From a virus, in the IMG/VR virus record IMGVR_UViG_3300025669_000156, positions 1 to 28,689 of that record: a DNA stretch of 28,689 bases, one strand, 5' to 3'. The notes beneath the pieces were generated by a model. It was given only the letters and a program-made list of their open reading frames with translations, did no database searches and was not told the DNA's origin. Every line of letters begins with the position of its first letter. The stretch's first letter is position 1. Of this stretch, positions 13,802 to 20,534 are shown one piece after another. The position numbers and the translations under genes are program-made.

Positions 13802-13941
13802 GCAAAAGGTGGCGGTCGAGCCTTCTCGATAGCTGCATCCTGCCAATTTTTATGCAACCCTTTTTGAACATCTATTTTGCCATGCACCTGTTCCAACTTC
13901 GCAACGCGACTTTCCATATCCAACGTCCGGTCTCTTGCCAT
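13798..13941 (-). CDS. Small helical protein, 47 aa
   Basis: ATG at 13939-13941 has GAGG 5 nt upstream, in the same GAGGTYGATATGG context as the next upstream gene. The peptide (MARDRTLDMESRVAKLEQVH, then GKIDVQKGLHKNWQDAAIEK) is a likely short coiled coil with a Pro-rich end (RPPPFA). It sits 14 nt after the stop of the 67-aa gene. Function unknown. Confidence 0.65.
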   Translation of the reverse strand: MARDRTLDMESRVAKLEQVHGKIDVQKGLHKNWQDAAIEKARPPPFA

Positions 13942-13955
13942 ATCAACCTCGCTCT

Positions 13956-14159
13956 CTATTTCTGTACCGAATGCCACACGAAGTCCATTATGATGTCGCT
14001 AAGATCGCCAACTGCCGTATCCAAATCAATCATTCTGCTTTGGATTTCCTTGAGCGTGTTAGTATCATCAGTACAGAAATCATTCTCGGTAACTTCATCC
14101 TCGATAGCTTCACACGCATCCTTAAGCAACTTTAACGCTCTTTCCAATCCTCTACCCAT
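13956..14159 (-). CDS. Small acidic helical protein, 67 aa
   Basis: The start is ATG at 14157-14159 with GTGAGG 5 nt upstream; the longer open frame to 14255 lacks an SD and would overlap rusA. It is helical and acidic (LERALKLLKDACEAIEDEV, DTNTLKEIQSRMIDLDTAVG, DLSDIIMDFVW), with coiled-coil character. It shares its start context with the following 47-aa gene. Function unknown. Confidence 0.65.
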   Translation of the reverse strand: MGRGLERALKLLKDACEAIEDEVTENDFCTDDTNTLKEIQSRMIDLDTAVGDLSDIIMDFVWHSVQK

Positions 14160-14208
14160 ATCGACCTCACTTTCTTGTGTGCTATCACCCCAACAACCTC
14201 GTCTCAAT

Positions 14209-14616
14209 TCAATTCGTCCAAATTCGCACCTTAATGCAATCGCTTTCAGCACCACGAACCCGCTTCTTGTGAACCTCCGCGAACTGCTTGTCGTCCCAAA
14301 AGTCAGAACAAAACGCCAGCCCCGCTATCCTACCGCGCCACTTGGAAACCTGACCAGCATCAAAAAATGCCTTTTCCAGATTATCTATGTCACGCCAGCG
14401 ACGGTCTTTCGTGTGAAACTCTATCTCGATACCAAGCTCAACCGGTGCAGCAGGCGCGGCACGCATCCCCTCATCTAACATAGTCATATAAACCGTTTGG
14501 TAGTATTCGCGCTGTGTCTTCGGTGTGAACCTGAGACGGCCATTGCCCCCTGTGCGCTCCCAAGAACGCGGCTTGACGTTTAGTACCTTCTCGAATAAAA
14601 CCGCTATCTTAATCAC
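14209..14616 (-). CDS. rusA: RusA-family Holliday junction resolvase
   Basis: The product is about 135 aa. The start is GTG at 14614-14616 in a cassette copy where the usual ATG position reads ATA. The upstream open frame to 14736 would overlap the membrane gene. It has the RusA core: IAVLFEKVLNVKPRSWERTG strand, RFTPKTQREY, EIEFHTKDRRWRDIDNLEKA with Asp 76 and Asp 78, and FFD (Asp 86), giving the metal-binding acidic cluster, then WDDKQ. RusA dimers cut four-way DNA junctions made during phage recombination and replication. Its length is typical (120-140 aa). Confidence 0.9.
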   Translation of the reverse strand: MIKIAVLFEKVLNVKPRSWERTGGNGRLRFTPKTQREYYQTVYMTMLDEGMRAAPAAPVELGIEIEFHTKDRRWRDIDNLEKAFFDAGQVSKWRGRIAGLAFCSDFWDDKQFAEVHKKRVRGAESDCIKVRIWTN

Positions 14617-14629
14617 ACTCCTTTTCTTG

Positions 14630-14815
14630 TTACACACCCTGAAAGATAATCCTGACAAGCAACGCCAGTATACCAACCAGCACCGCCCCCATCCAAAATG
14701 TACGAAATGCCGCCCAATCGGACTGCGTGTCTGCATATTCTTTATAGTTCCTCATTAAGACCATACCTGTAAATCCACAAATAAGCGCCAGTGCAAAAAA
14801 CCATATAGCTACCAT
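14630..14815 (-). CDS. Small membrane protein with two TM helices, 61 aa
   Basis: The start is ATG at 14813-14815 in the recurrent cassette. Two hydrophobic segments (VAIWFFALALICGFTGMVL near the N-terminus, FWMGAVLVGILALLVRIIF near the C-terminus) are separated by a polar loop of about 22 residues (NYKEYADTQSDW). The topology resembles class II holins or small inner-membrane proteins. No lysis gene is adjacent, so holin is only a possibility. Confidence 0.65.
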   Translation of the reverse strand: MVAIWFFALALICGFTGMVLMRNYKEYADTQSDWAAFRTFWMGAVLVGILALLVRIIFQGV

Positions 14816-14817
14816 TA

Positions 14818-15000
14818 TCAATCACACTCCTTTTTCGATAACATAGCGATTGCCAACTTGACAACGTTATCCGCAAACCATGACACAGGGAGTTTGCCAA
14901 AATCCTCTACGTGCTTTTCGCAATACAGGGGAAGTATGCGGTCGGCCTTATCTAAATACGAACTCATGCTATCCGCCGTTGTTCTGAAACTATTACTCAT
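14818..15000 (-). CDS. Small hypothetical protein, 60 aa
   Basis: The start is ATG at 14998-15000 in the cassette. The C-terminal residues KKECD-stop are written by the next copy of the cassette (AAG GAG TGT GAT TGA). It is a soluble, mainly helical protein (SMSSYLDKADRILPLYCEKH, WFADNVVKLAIAMLSKK). No family recognised. Confidence 0.62.
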   Translation of the reverse strand: MSNSFRTTADSMSSYLDKADRILPLYCEKHVEDFGKLPVSWFADNVVKLAIAMLSKKECD

Positions 15001-15002
15001 CC

Positions 15003-15443
15003 TCAATCACGCTCCTTTATTTGTTCCGCTAGTTCTTCTAAAGAACATGCGATGCGGATTTCAGGCCGTACTAGTCCAGTTTGAATCTTAACGTCTTGAC
15101 TCCGCGTGTATTCTGGATGAACGCCAACATAAAGCAACTTCCGTGTCATAGACCATGCGCCCAATTCATATAAAACGATAGGGCATAACGTCTCGCATGG
15201 AAACCAAAACAGTATTGAACTAGCCTTTCGTAAGGCTTCATGTTCCCACGTAATCTGAGCCTGCGCTGCATCTGGATTACCAATCGAGAAGTTCTTGCGG
15301 CGCGGGTTTAGTAAGCTCAAACCAGTATCGCTCAATAAGCGAACCATCTCTTGCTGCCAGTCAGGACAACCCGTTATTCCACCTGCTAGAAAAACAGACT
15401 CATCAACATAATGCCAGTCATTTGGGGCTTCGATATATTTCAT
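15003..15443 (-). CDS. Nucleoside 2-deoxyribosyltransferase-like protein
   Basis: The product is 146 aa. The start is ATG at 15441-15443 in the cassette. Features are SVFLAGGITGCPDWQQEMVR, GLSLLNPRRKNF, AQAQITWEHEALRKASSILF, the FWFPCETLCPIVLYELGAW segment with a Glu in the catalytic position, and RKLLYVGVHPEY. This pattern matches a widespread phage and bacterial NDT-domain family with a Rossmann-like fold. It likely acts on a nucleoside or nucleotide; the substrate is unknown. It ends KERD-stop through the cassette. Confidence 0.8.
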   Translation of the reverse strand: MKYIEAPNDWHYVDESVFLAGGITGCPDWQQEMVRLLSDTGLSLLNPRRKNFSIGNPDAAQAQITWEHEALRKASSILFWFPCETLCPIVLYELGAWSMTRKLLYVGVHPEYTRSQDVKIQTGLVRPEIRIACSLEELAEQIKERD

Positions 15444-15449
15444 TATCAA

Positions 15450-15809
15450 TCACGCTCCTTTCGCGGCGTCTTCGGGCTTCACTGGCAACGCCACAAACCC
15501 TATTGCTGTAAACCACTCCGCATGGTGATTTTTGCTCACTTCAGGATAGACATTGCAAAGCACAGACCCCAAACCATCTAACGTTCTACAACGTTCATCA
15601 TGCTCAAAATCCTGAACCCGCTTCGGTATATCCCGAAAACCTGTATAAATGACTTCCGTTATTACCGCCTCCCCTACAACTCCTTTATCTATTTGCTCAA
15701 GCCAAACATGCTGGCCCACCTTAATCCGCTTTAGCCATTTATCACCCAAACGGACGGTATAATTTAGGGCATCATTGAAATTTGCATTAACAAATACCAG
15801 CCTTTCCAT
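15450..15809 (-). CDS. ASCH/PUA-like domain protein, 119 aa
   Basis: The start is ATG at 15807-15809 in the cassette. The segment LGDKWLKRIKVGQHVWLEQ, followed by AVITEVIYTGFRDIP, FEHDERCR, GLGSVLCNVYP and AIGFVAL, has the ASCH layout: a 'GdK.....~G..v.l' entry, central strands, then a helix and a final strand. ASCH domains are predicted to bind RNA or act on nucleosides, and one group hydrolyses N4-acetylcytidine. The assignment is by pattern. It ends AAKGA-stop through the cassette. Confidence 0.62.
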   Translation of the reverse strand: MERLVFVNANFNDALNYTVRLGDKWLKRIKVGQHVWLEQIDKGVVGEAVITEVIYTGFRDIPKRVQDFEHDERCRTLDGLGSVLCNVYPEVSKNHHAEWFTAIGFVALPVKPEDAAKGA

Positions 15810-15811
15810 TC

Positions 15812-16282
15812 TCAATCACGCTCCTTCATCTTGGTGCAAGTGTGAGGCCGTATCTGGTGACGATATTGCACCACGCAATAGTCACAATAATCGACTAAAT
15901 CTGTTATTATCGCGACTCTATCAGAAAGCACTTTCACACCAGATATATATTGACAACCCATAGATTTTCCACGCTTAAACCCGCGACTTTCACCGTAATT
16001 GGCAACCCAGAGTACAGTTTCTTCACACATCAGAAAATCTCCACCCTTGTATCCCTCGTACTCCGATCCTATGGCGCGCTTCAAGATATACAGCAAAGAG
16101 TCAACTGTATGTATAGACTTATTATCTCCGTAGTTAAACCTTATCGCCAAATCACAATACTTCCCGCGCCAACTACCTAGTGTAGTGGGGTAAAACTTGC
16201 CATCATCGAATACAACGATAGTTTTTTTGTTCTCGACACACTCAAGCCGTTCTATTAACCAGCCAAGCGTTATCGCTTTCAT
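15812..16282 (-). CDS. Conserved phage protein, 156 aa
   Basis: The start is ATG at 16280-16282 after GAAAGGAGCGTCAAA, a variant cassette. The sequence VVFDDGKFYPTTLGSWRGKY, then CDLAIRFNYGD, EYEGYKGGDFLMCEETVLWV and ANYGESRGF, matches an uncharacterised phage family defined by a SWRG motif and a GYKGG...VWVANYG motif. The C-terminal tail contains a Cys/His cluster (DYCDYCVVQYRHQIRPHTC) that may bind zinc and ends KERD-stop. Function unknown. Confidence 0.72.
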   Translation of the reverse strand: MKAITLGWLIERLECVENKKTIVVFDDGKFYPTTLGSWRGKYCDLAIRFNYGDNKSIHTVDSLLYILKRAIGSEYEGYKGGDFLMCEETVLWVANYGESRGFKRGKSMGCQYISGVKVLSDRVAIITDLVDYCDYCVVQYRHQIRPHTCTKMKERD

Positions 16283-16313
16283 TTTGACGCTCCTTTCACG
16301 GTGTCTTGCCGCG

Positions 16314-16865
16314 TTATATCGCCTTCCTTATCAGCCATTCACATTGGCACGCTTCCCACTGCTTCAGATAATGCTCGACAGCCCCGCCAGCATTGTACCA
16401 TTGCCCCCAATATACCGCCTGTTCTTCTGGCGTTGACGGTATACGCTCTTTCACCATCTTGTACCTTATCCTTGCCATGACCAGCGCAAAGTCGTCAAGA
16501 TTCTGAAGCCGCGCATCTATCACCGACCAAGGTAACCCGAACCACGGAGCTTGCTCGGCTATGCTCATCGTGTCCATGAGTGCTGCCCAATACTTCTCCC
16601 TACTTCGATAGAACCATTTCAGCTTCAGATACCTATTCCAAATATCCATAGCCGTCGTGCCCTCCATCTGCCACAAACCGCGTGCTGGCCCGCCGCGCTA
16701 TACTCTGTCACGCAGGGAGCTTTCCGCCGCCGCCGTGCCAATCATCAGCCGGATAGCGTCAATGCCGTGCTGTGTGTTGATAAATGCGTTTATGTCCTTA
16801 CCGTCCACCTGAGCGCAGCGGACGGCAATCATCTGAGCGAGTTTAACGGGGTCATCATAGGTCAT
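16314..16865 (-). pseudogene. Lysozyme/transglycosylase-like protein interrupted by in-frame TAG
   Basis: A single frame of 184 codons runs from ATG 16863-16865 (SD GAGGGGGTGA) to the stop at 16314, but codon 56 is TAG (16698-16700). The N-terminal part has IRLMIGTAAAESSLRDRV with a Glu at 48 in the position expected for catalysis. After the stop comes RGGPARGLWQMEGTTAMDIW, typical of a phage lysozyme-like family, then APWFGLPWSVIDARLQNLDD and a C-terminal YWGQWYNAGGAVEHYLKQW. The stop sits where Gln (CAG) would fit. No SD precedes the downstream half. It may be a real nonsense mutation, sequencing error or amber readthrough. The enzyme would cleave peptidoglycan. Confidence 0.78.
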
Positions 16866-17301
16866 TCTGATTCACCCCCTCGACAACGGCTTCCAGCAAA
16901 TCATCACGCCGCTTCTTTCCCTGTGCCGCTATCTCGGCTATCTGTTCCTTAAGCATTTTCAATACCTCTATGGCTTCATCTACCGTGCGATATATTGGTT
17001 CAGGGGCAACCAAGCCCCAAGAAGAATCAAAATACCCTCCACGGTACTGCCCCAAATATTGCAGAGCAATTTTACTCCCTTGCCTTACCGTGATAGTCCT
17101 TGCCTTGTAGTCACCACTATATCTAACCATATACCCGCTCCATTCAACATCTTTACCGCTATCAAGTACCCCTGATATATGGTCATAAACCCACTGCATC
17201 AAGTCTCGCCCGACAACGATTTTCGGCTTAGGTTCAACAACTACCGGCTTCGCCCGTCTCCCAAATAGGGATTTCCACCAACTCACATTCTGTCTTGTCA
17301 T
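16855..17301 (-). CDS. Hypothetical protein, 148 aa
   Basis: The start is ATG at 17299-17301, with AAAGGAGAGCGGG ahead. The N-terminus is basic (MTRQNVSWWKSLFGRRAKPV), followed by a Val/Pro/Lys linker. The middle contains strands (MVRYSGDYKARTITVRQGSK, GQYRGGYFDSSWGL), and the C-terminus is a helix (EAIEVLKMLKEQIAEIAAQG). The tail overlaps the lysozyme-like gene by 11 nt. No family recognised. Confidence 0.65.
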   Translation of the reverse strand: MTRQNVSWWKSLFGRRAKPVVVEPKPKIVVGRDLMQWVYDHISGVLDSGKDVEWSGYMVRYSGDYKARTITVRQGSKIALQYLGQYRGGYFDSSWGLVAPEPIYRTVDEAIEVLKMLKEQIAEIAAQGKKRRDDLLEAVVEGVNQNDL

Positions 17302-17317
17302 AGCCCGCTCTCCTTTC

Positions 17318-17383
17318 TCAATGCGCTCTCGCGCGTCCACCCAACCATTGCGTTACCCACTCATACGGCTCACCGTCAATCAT
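17318..17383 (-). CDS. Micro-protein, 21 aa
   Basis: ATG at 17381-17383 overlaps the upstream stop (ATGATTGA) and has GGAGG 6 nt upstream, a near-perfect SD. The product reads MIDGEPYEWVTQWLGG then RARAH. It fills the gap between two confident genes. The strong SD and exact coupling support translation; function unknown. Confidence 0.5.
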   Translation of the reverse strand: MIDGEPYEWVTQWLGGRARAH

Positions 17384-17582
17384 CACTTACCTCCAATTCC
17401 CCGATAGCCTGTTGCGCTATCCGCTGTGATAACTTCGCTATCTCCTGCAAGGCCACCACACACACGATAAGATTGTTGTTCGCCTTCGATAACTCATCTT
17501 TTACTCGCGCCAGTTCGCCCTTAAGCCGGAGTCCTTCGCTTCCATATTTATCCTCATCTTCCATCCAACGATCTCTACCCAT
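17376..17582 (-). CDS. Small coiled-coil protein, 68 aa
   Basis: The start is ATG at 17580-17582 after AAAGGCGGTG. The middle (GLRLKGELARVKDELSKANN) is a clear heptad-like helix leading into a hydrophobic segment (LIVCVVALQEIAKLS) and an acidic end. It resembles short phage coiled-coil proteins such as Rz-like or holin accessory factors, but has no signal or lipobox. Function unknown. Confidence 0.6.
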   Translation of the reverse strand: MGRDRWMEDEDKYGSEGLRLKGELARVKDELSKANNNLIVCVVALQEIAKLSQRIAQQAIGELEVSDD

Positions 17583-17583
17583 C

Positions 17584-17886
17584 TTACACCGCCTTTCGTA
17601 TATTCAACCACCGCACGGCCTGAACCTTCCGCCTGTCCAACCGCAACACAAAACCACCATGCTCGCGCTCGAATTGCCGCATATCGGCTTCCGGTATTGT
17701 GAACGCGACTACATGGACGTACCGCTCTGGTTTCCACCGGCTACTGTTAAACTTGCCATCCATAACGCGACTGCGAATAAAGCCCTCGTCAGTTGAAAAC
17801 CATTTGAACCGCTTCAGGAACGCGGGGCGCGTCGTGGTCTTGCTTGCTTCAGCTTCGGACATTGCGCGGTAGATACAAGTCATCAT
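17584..17886 (-). CDS. Hypothetical protein, 100 aa
   Basis: The start is ATG at 17884-17886, overlapping the previous stop and preceded by GGATGGTGA. The protein is soluble and basic (SKTTTRPAFLKRFKWFSTD, then ERYVHVVAFTIPEADMRQFE, GGFVLRLDRRKVQAVRWL). It could bind nucleic acid. No family recognised. It lies 1 nt from the coiled-coil gene. Confidence 0.65.
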   Translation of the reverse strand: MMTCIYRAMSEAEASKTTTRPAFLKRFKWFSTDEGFIRSRVMDGKFNSSRWKPERYVHVVAFTIPEADMRQFEREHGGFVLRLDRRKVQAVRWLNIRKAV

Positions 17887-18293
17887 TCACCATCCACCCG
17901 CGTCATCCAGAAATAACCGAGAAACTTGCCGCGCCAATAAAACATGCCGAGATATACCCCATCTTGCACCTCCATGATCTGATCGGTTATCCTTCTCTTT
18001 GTGTATCTCAGATCAGAGACTTTCCACTCTCCATCTCTGTATATTCCAGACAAGACCCGGAATCGACCCCACTTGATTGTCCAGAACAATATCCGCGTGG
18101 TGTTATGTCCAATAGAACCGTCTATAACCTTGTGGTGTGTCTTGAAAGCTGGCAGAAGGCCAGTCGCCATCTCGATTTTATACATCGTATGCCCAGTGAC
18201 AATTTCATAACTATTTGTGCCAGCGGGAATGTCAAACCTCCTTGCTTTATACCATATCTGTTTCAACGCCGCCGATTCTCTATGCCAGTTCAT
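17883..18293 (-). CDS. Hypothetical protein, 136 aa
   Basis: The start is ATG at 18291-18293 in the recurrent cassette (GATTCGAGATG, so the alternative TTG start is absent here). The sequence is aromatic and basic (KQIWYKARRFDIPAGTNSYE, RILFWTIKWGRFRVLSGIYR, YLGMFYWRGKFLGYFWM) and likely beta-rich. No family recognised. Confidence 0.65.
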   Translation of the reverse strand: MNWHRESAALKQIWYKARRFDIPAGTNSYEIVTGHTMYKIEMATGLLPAFKTHHKVIDGSIGHNTTRILFWTIKWGRFRVLSGIYRDGEWKVSDLRYTKRRITDQIMEVQDGVYLGMFYWRGKFLGYFWMTRVDGE

Positions 18294-18299
18294 CTCGAA

Positions 18300-18842
18300 T
18301 CACGCTCCTTTCAATGCTGACGGATTCCAGTGTACCATCTTGCCGATGTTAATCTCGCCCAATTCAACTAGCCCGTACAACATCGTTACCTGATAATCCA
18401 ATTTGTCTGCGCGATCAAGGGATTCCTGCCAATCCTTTCTGTCTACCAATAGCTGATCGCGAAGATTGTACATAAGCTTCTCCAACCGTGCGCGGGTATA
18501 AAAGCCCAGCGTACCGCCGCTGTCTATTGCCTTTCTCGCTTCTGCAATCTCAGCGTCTATGTCTAGCTCTTTCCGCGCTGCCTGATGCTCCGCCAACACC
18601 GCTTCCAGCTTCGGGATGTGGTCACTGATTATCTGTTGACGTACAGCTTCAGCTTCTTCCCTTGTGGCGTATATATTCGGCGGATCGAGGTATCCATATT
18701 CCCCGCCAAACATATTCACATAGTATGTATCATCAAGAATTTCATCCAATACCCCTTCGCGAATGCTCGGACAAAGTAAAAACGTACTCTCTCCGCAACC
18801 TACATGAAGCCAGAAAACCGTTTGCCCTATCTTGAATGCCAT
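18300..18842 (-). CDS. Hypothetical protein with GQxxxW start motif, 180 aa
   Basis: The start is ATG at 18840-18842 in the cassette. The N-terminal 60 aa form a beta-rich module (FKIGQTVFWLHVGCGESTF). After a PPNIYATREEAEAVR hinge the rest is helical (IPKLEAVLAEHQAARKELDI) with coiled-coil character. The gene at 22673-23137 has the same architecture (FKVGQIIYWI, then REGIRTNIKALESERVELQ), so the two are probably paralogues. It ends ALKGA-stop through the cassette. Function unknown. Confidence 0.68.
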   Translation of the reverse strand: MAFKIGQTVFWLHVGCGESTFLLCPSIREGVLDEILDDTYYVNMFGGEYGYLDPPNIYATREEAEAVRQQIISDHIPKLEAVLAEHQAARKELDIDAEIAEARKAIDSGGTLGFYTRARLEKLMYNLRDQLLVDRKDWQESLDRADKLDYQVTMLYGLVELGEINIGKMVHWNPSALKGA

Positions 18843-18845
18843 CTC

Positions 18846-18861
18846 AAATCACGCTCCTTTC
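18846..18861 (-). promoter_or_regulatory. Recurrent SD cassette (copy k)
   Basis: Minus strand GAAAGGAGCGTGATTT. In one frame it writes the last residues KGA and the TGA stop of the 58-aa gene upstream. In the same bases it supplies the SD for the ATG at 18842. Confidence 0.6.
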
Positions 18862-19025
18862 AATGCGCGTTTCAATCTACGCTTGAAGTTCCGCATATCC
18901 TTCTTTGCCATCTCCCGCCCCTGCTCTCTTGGCGAAAGCACATCAAACTCCTTCTGCAAACGCTCTTCGGAAATACCGGGGAAGAACTTGCGCTCAATCT
19001 GCCTTATAGTGCGGGAGTGCTTCAT
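18849..19025 (-). CDS. Small basic protein, 58 aa
   Basis: ATG at 19023-19025 lies in the cassette (AAGGAGCGTGATTAGGG ahead) and the frame ends at TGA 18849. The protein is very basic and helical (MKHSRTIRQIERKFFPGISE, LSPREQGREMAKKDMRNFKR, RLKRALKGA). It is probably nucleic-acid binding. It fills a gap that would otherwise be empty. Confidence 0.7.
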   Translation of the reverse strand: MKHSRTIRQIERKFFPGISEERLQKEFDVLSPREQGREMAKKDMRNFKRRLKRALKGA

Positions 19026-19027
19026 CC

Positions 19028-19171
19028 CTAATCACGCTCCTTGTCGTAAAACGAATCACGCTCTTCGTATCTTATACTGTCAGTCCACCCTATTGCATGG
19101 AATATCCACAGAAACATAAACCACATCCCACCAGTTCCCAGATCGTTAAGTCGTTCATAATCCCAATCCAT
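19028..19171 (-). CDS. Small membrane protein, 47 aa
   Basis: ATG at 19169-19171 has AAAGGGG 6 nt upstream. The product begins MDWDYERLNDLGTGG, has a short aromatic hydrophobic helix (MWFMFLWIFHAIGW) and ends FYDKERD-stop, where KERD is written by the cassette. It overlaps the preceding TM protein by 17 nt. A single-pass membrane peptide is likely; function unknown. Confidence 0.6.
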   Translation of the reverse strand: MDWDYERLNDLGTGGMWFMFLWIFHAIGWTDSIRYEERDSFYDKERD

Positions 19172-19361
19172 GTGAATCCCCTTTCTTTTGTGACGGCAAA
19201 CCCTCTGTAGCCTTGCCTATTACCATTACCGTACCTGCGCTTAATCCAAACGCTATACCCATTCCCATAAACAAACCAGCGGTATACTCTTCCTCTAAAT
19301 GAAGGAACAGTACCGACAGCAATAGAAACAGCACCAGCACCCCCAAAACAATCCATCTCAT
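19155..19361 (-). CDS. Small membrane protein, 68 aa
   Basis: The start is ATG at 19359-19361 with GAGGGGG 6 nt upstream. It has two hydrophobic helices (WIVLGVLVLFLLLSVLFL and AGLFMGMGIAFGLSAGTVMV) joined by a short acidic turn (HLEEEYT). It ends with a basic hydrophilic tail. The topology is a two-helix hairpin. Function unknown. Confidence 0.62.
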   Translation of the reverse strand: MRWIVLGVLVLFLLLSVLFLHLEEEYTAGLFMGMGIAFGLSAGTVMVIGKATEGLPSQKKGDSHGLGL

Positions 19362-19362
19362 A

Positions 19363-19653
19363 TTATTCCCCCTCGCTTTCTTTGTTCTCTATCCCCGGAA
19401 TATCGGGGGTCAACCTCTCAAATTCCGCTTTATCTTCCGGCGATACATATCCGGGTTTAGCCTTCTCGATTGCCTCTTCAACCTCGCTCAAAGCGTTTTG
19501 CAGTAGAGACAATTCCGATTGAATCTGCGATAATAGCGGACTGTCTTCTTCGTAGTCAAAGTAGTCGCTGTTATCAAACGATTCTATAGCTTCGTATTGA
19601 AGCGCTTCCCTCGATTCAGTTATACGTCTCAATACAATTGATAATTCAGACAT
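19363..19653 (-). CDS. Acidic coiled-coil protein, 96 aa
   Basis: The start is ATG at 19651-19653 after GGGGAG. The sequence is mainly helical and acidic (SIVLRRITESREALQYEAIE, LLSQIQSELSLLQNALSEVE) with a heptad pattern, then a Pro/Glu tail (GYVSPEDKAEFERLTPDIPG). It probably oligomerises. Family unknown. Confidence 0.65.
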   Translation of the reverse strand: MSELSIVLRRITESREALQYEAIESFDNSDYFDYEEDSPLLSQIQSELSLLQNALSEVEEAIEKAKPGYVSPEDKAEFERLTPDIPGIENKESEGE

Positions 19654-19982
19654 TACTCCCCACATCCTTTCAGCTTGTCAACTTGTTTCGTAAATTCTGC
19701 ACACAACTCCGGCAATGGGCGCCCACTTCCGATAGCCTTATTCAACGCAACGAGTGCATCGACTATCTTGATATACTCCGAATCCCCCGCAACTGATTCC
19801 AGCCACATCCCCAACTCAGCAGCCCCCGGCTTATCGAGGATAACAACTATGCCCTCACCCTCGTCAACAAGTGGCTCATCGTCCGTTGCGTCAATCCGAA
19901 ACATTGCCCCGCCAGTTACGGAATCAGTAATACCCACCAGCCGCATATCAAATTCTGCATTTATCTTTATCGTGTCCGTCAC
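19653..19982 (-). CDS. Hypothetical protein, 109 aa
   Basis: The start is GTG at 19980-19982 with GGAGGCGGGGG upstream, overlapping the previous stop. The N-terminal half is beta-rich (KINAEFDMRLVGITDSVTGG, GEGIVVILDKPGAAELG), and the C-terminal half is helical (EYIKIVDALVALNKAIGSG). The helix resembles the end of the next upstream gene (EYIKATDALAILDRIIDNA), so the two may be distant duplicates. Function unknown. Confidence 0.63.
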   Translation of the reverse strand: MTDTIKINAEFDMRLVGITDSVTGGAMFRIDATDDEPLVDEGEGIVVILDKPGAAELGMWLESVAGDSEYIKIVDALVALNKAIGSGRPLPELCAEFTKQVDKLKGCGE

Positions 19983-20278
19983 TTTCCCCCGCCTCCTCCC
20001 GCTAACTCCCCAATAGCCTTTTTGAATGAGAGGTATATCCCGGGTGCAGCATAAAGAGCGTTGTCGATTATCCTATCCAGAATAGCCAGTGCATCAGTCG
20101 CCTTGATATACTCCGTCGCGTCCACCAACGGGCAGCCTTCCGGCGGCGGGGAATCTGGGTCGTCAGCTTGGACTCTACAGCGCAATATTTGTCTCTGCCA
20201 ATCTCCCCCGCTGACTATGACGTATTGGTTATATTTTGGACAATCTCCACACACATCAACTATGATTATCTTCCTCAC
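19979..20278 (-). CDS. Hypothetical protein with N-terminal Cys motif, 99 aa
   Basis: The start is GTG at 20276-20278, 7 nt after GGAGGTG. It contains VCGDCPKY (CxxC), a later C-R and EGCPL, so a small metal site is possible. The second half (ATEYIKATDALAILDRIIDN) resembles the end of the following gene. It ends in a Gly run. It overlaps the zinc-ribbon TM gene by 23 nt. Function unknown. Confidence 0.6.
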   Translation of the reverse strand: MRKIIIVDVCGDCPKYNQYVIVSGGDWQRQILRCRVQADDPDSPPPEGCPLVDATEYIKATDALAILDRIIDNALYAAPGIYLSFKKAIGELAGGGGGK

Positions 20279-20534
20279 AGGCGCACACCTCCCATTCGCT
20301 CTCGGTTATGACATACTTGCACTTCTCGCATTCATGTACATAGGTCGGGAACGGGTCGCCCTTGAACCACTGAGCTACCGCTATCTGCTCTCTACCACAT
20401 TCAGGGCAGATGATTCGGTCTACGCGTCTGCGCCTTTGCCAATAGGCAAGATGTAGCGAGTATGCGACAAGCGAACATAAAATCGTGGTGGCAATAGACA
20501 CCAATAACCATGTTGGGATAAGACCTTTAAGCAT
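20256..20534 (-). CDS. TM-anchored zinc-ribbon protein, 92 aa
   Basis: The start is ATG at 20532-20534 with GGGAGGGG ahead, at a TAATG overlap with the upstream gene. One N-terminal TM helix (WLLVSIATTILCSLVAYSL) is followed by a basic stop-transfer (YWQRRRR). A CPECG...CEKC zinc ribbon and acidic Cys-containing tail (VCACEEDNHS) follow, predicted cytoplasmic. Function unknown. Confidence 0.65.
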   Translation of the reverse strand: MLKGLIPTWLLVSIATTILCSLVAYSLHLAYWQRRRRVDRIICPECGREQIAVAQWFKGDPFPTYVHECEKCKYVITESEWEVCACEEDNHS

